Shown piece by piece: positions 63,580-64,000 of a DNA stretch of 64,000 nucleotides. This DNA comes from Bremerella alba (GTDB taxonomy: Bacteria; Planctomycetota; Planctomycetia; Pirellulales; Pirellulaceae), in contig NZ_JABRWO010000006.1 in NCBI RefSeq assembly GCF_013618625.1, forward strand, positions 341,042-405,041, written 5' to 3'. The translations under genes and the position numbers were made by a program. How positions within the stretch are numbered: the first letter of the stretch is position 1; each line of letters starts with the position of its first letter. Under the pieces are notes generated by a model that saw only the letters and a list, made by a program, of their open reading frames with translations, was not told the DNA's origin and searched no databases.

Positions 63580-64000
63580 CGAATTCCCTGGGGGCCAGGT
63601 TGCCCAGGGCGCTGTGTGGTCGATGTTCGTTGTAGTCGCGTCGTCAGGATTCTATCTTCTCCTTGGCGTCCTTCAATGACAAGAACCAATTTTCGTTCAG
63701 GCATTCTGCTCGCACGCTGCCGTTGAACGACTCGATGAAGGCGTTATCGGTAGGCTTTTCTGGCCGACTGAAGTCGAGGACGACCTGATTAGCGTAGGCC
63801 CACTGATCTAGTGCCTTGGACGTAAATTCCGGGCCGTTGTCGACCTGGATCGTCTTGGGCAGCTTCCGATGCTCCGCGATTCGCTCCAAGGCCAGCACGA
63901 CGTCTTGGCCGCGGAACCGTGGCTCGACCTCGATCGCCAGACTCTCACGAGTAAAGTGATCGACTATCGTTAACAGCCGGATTCGACGCCCGTTGAACAG
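63548..64000 (-). pseudogene. IS3-family transposase (OrfB) C-terminal part, broken by a TGA
   Basis: The frame is open from the right edge and shows the integrase core of IS3 OrfB: TIVDHFTRE (first Asp), IQVDNGPEF (second Asp) and FIESFNGSVRAECLNENWFL (catalytic Glu). A TGA at 63644-63646 replaces the Trp codon of the conserved KIEsWRRDYNEHRPHSALG segment. Reading through it gives RRDYNEHRPHSALGNLAPRE and a final stop at 63548-63550. The truncation removes about 31 residues after the catalytic Glu. Loss of activity is likely. Confidence 0.8.

Larger units (their letters stand above)
63447..64000 (-). mobile_element. IS3-family insertion sequence (partial)
   Basis: The left end starts with TGGCCTGCCCCCAT (63447-63460), which fits the TG...CTGCCCC type of terminal inverted repeat of IS3 elements and marks the transposase 3' side. 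The transposase gene runs toward it from the right edge of the window. A second TCTGTACCAG-like repeat is at about 63515-63524. The right end, orfA and target duplication are outside the window. Confidence 0.7.

Overview
The window looks like chromosomal DNA of a planctomycete, most likely order Pirellulales (Blastopirellula/Bremerella/Rhodopirellula relatives). Supporting signs are a DUF1559 protein with a prepilin-type N-terminus beside a small lipoprotein, a MoxR-DUF58-BatA operon with DUF4159 and TPR proteins, two surface proteins carrying an N-terminal LExRLxLTA motif, a PmoA/DUF6807 protein, and an ECF sigma factor beside a TPR-tailed Ser/Thr kinase. No rRNA, tRNA or CRISPR array was seen.

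Layout. (1) 1-701: start of a TolC/NodT-type efflux lipoprotein, cut by the left edge. (2) 873-2459: GH32-like glycosidase. (3) 2675-20369: a Wzx/Wzy-type exopolysaccharide locus with GT4, flippase, WbaP-like initiating transferase, CelD-type acyltransferase, GT2, Wzz-like protein, O-antigen polymerase/ligase-like protein, polysaccharide deacetylase and Wza-like export lipoprotein. Inside it sits an unusual run: a DUF1932 dehydrogenase, an RraA-like aldolase, a cyanophycin-synthetase-like ATP-grasp enzyme, a second ATP-grasp ligase and an HTTM-like membrane protein. I infer that this makes and attaches an amino- or hydroxy-acid group. A FixJ/LuxR-type regulator (20513-21325) follows. (4) 21598-26017: yebC, a PmoA-family protein, a zinc alcohol dehydrogenase and an RpiR regulator.

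(5) 26088-31126: a Pho-box-like site, then a secreted metallophosphoesterase with an extra N-terminal domain, coupled to phnD, phnC and phnE. This reads as a phosphorus-scavenging operon. (6) 31141-35103 (minus strand): TPR membrane protein, His-rich membrane protein, lipoprotein and DUF1559 protein. (7) 35727-50225: one long plus-strand operon (TPR-metalloprotease, DUF4159, MoxR, DUF58, BatA, very long coiled-coil DUF4175-like protein, VWA/GATase-like protein), ending in a caspase-like (clan CD) protein. (8) 50738-56999: two exported surface proteins and an Lpg1974-like outer-membrane protein. (9) 57193-60023: Xaa-Pro aminopeptidase and an enolase-superfamily dehydratase. (10) 60175-64000: a decaying region with a frameshifted ECF sigma gene, a frameshifted Ser/Thr kinase gene and the end of an IS3-family element whose transposase has a nonsense codon.

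The best leads are the ligase/aldolase module inside the exopolysaccharide locus, the caspase-like protein ending the MoxR/Bat operon, and the Pho-box-linked phosphoesterase-PhnDCE operon. All family assignments come from reading motifs by eye; no database search was run.
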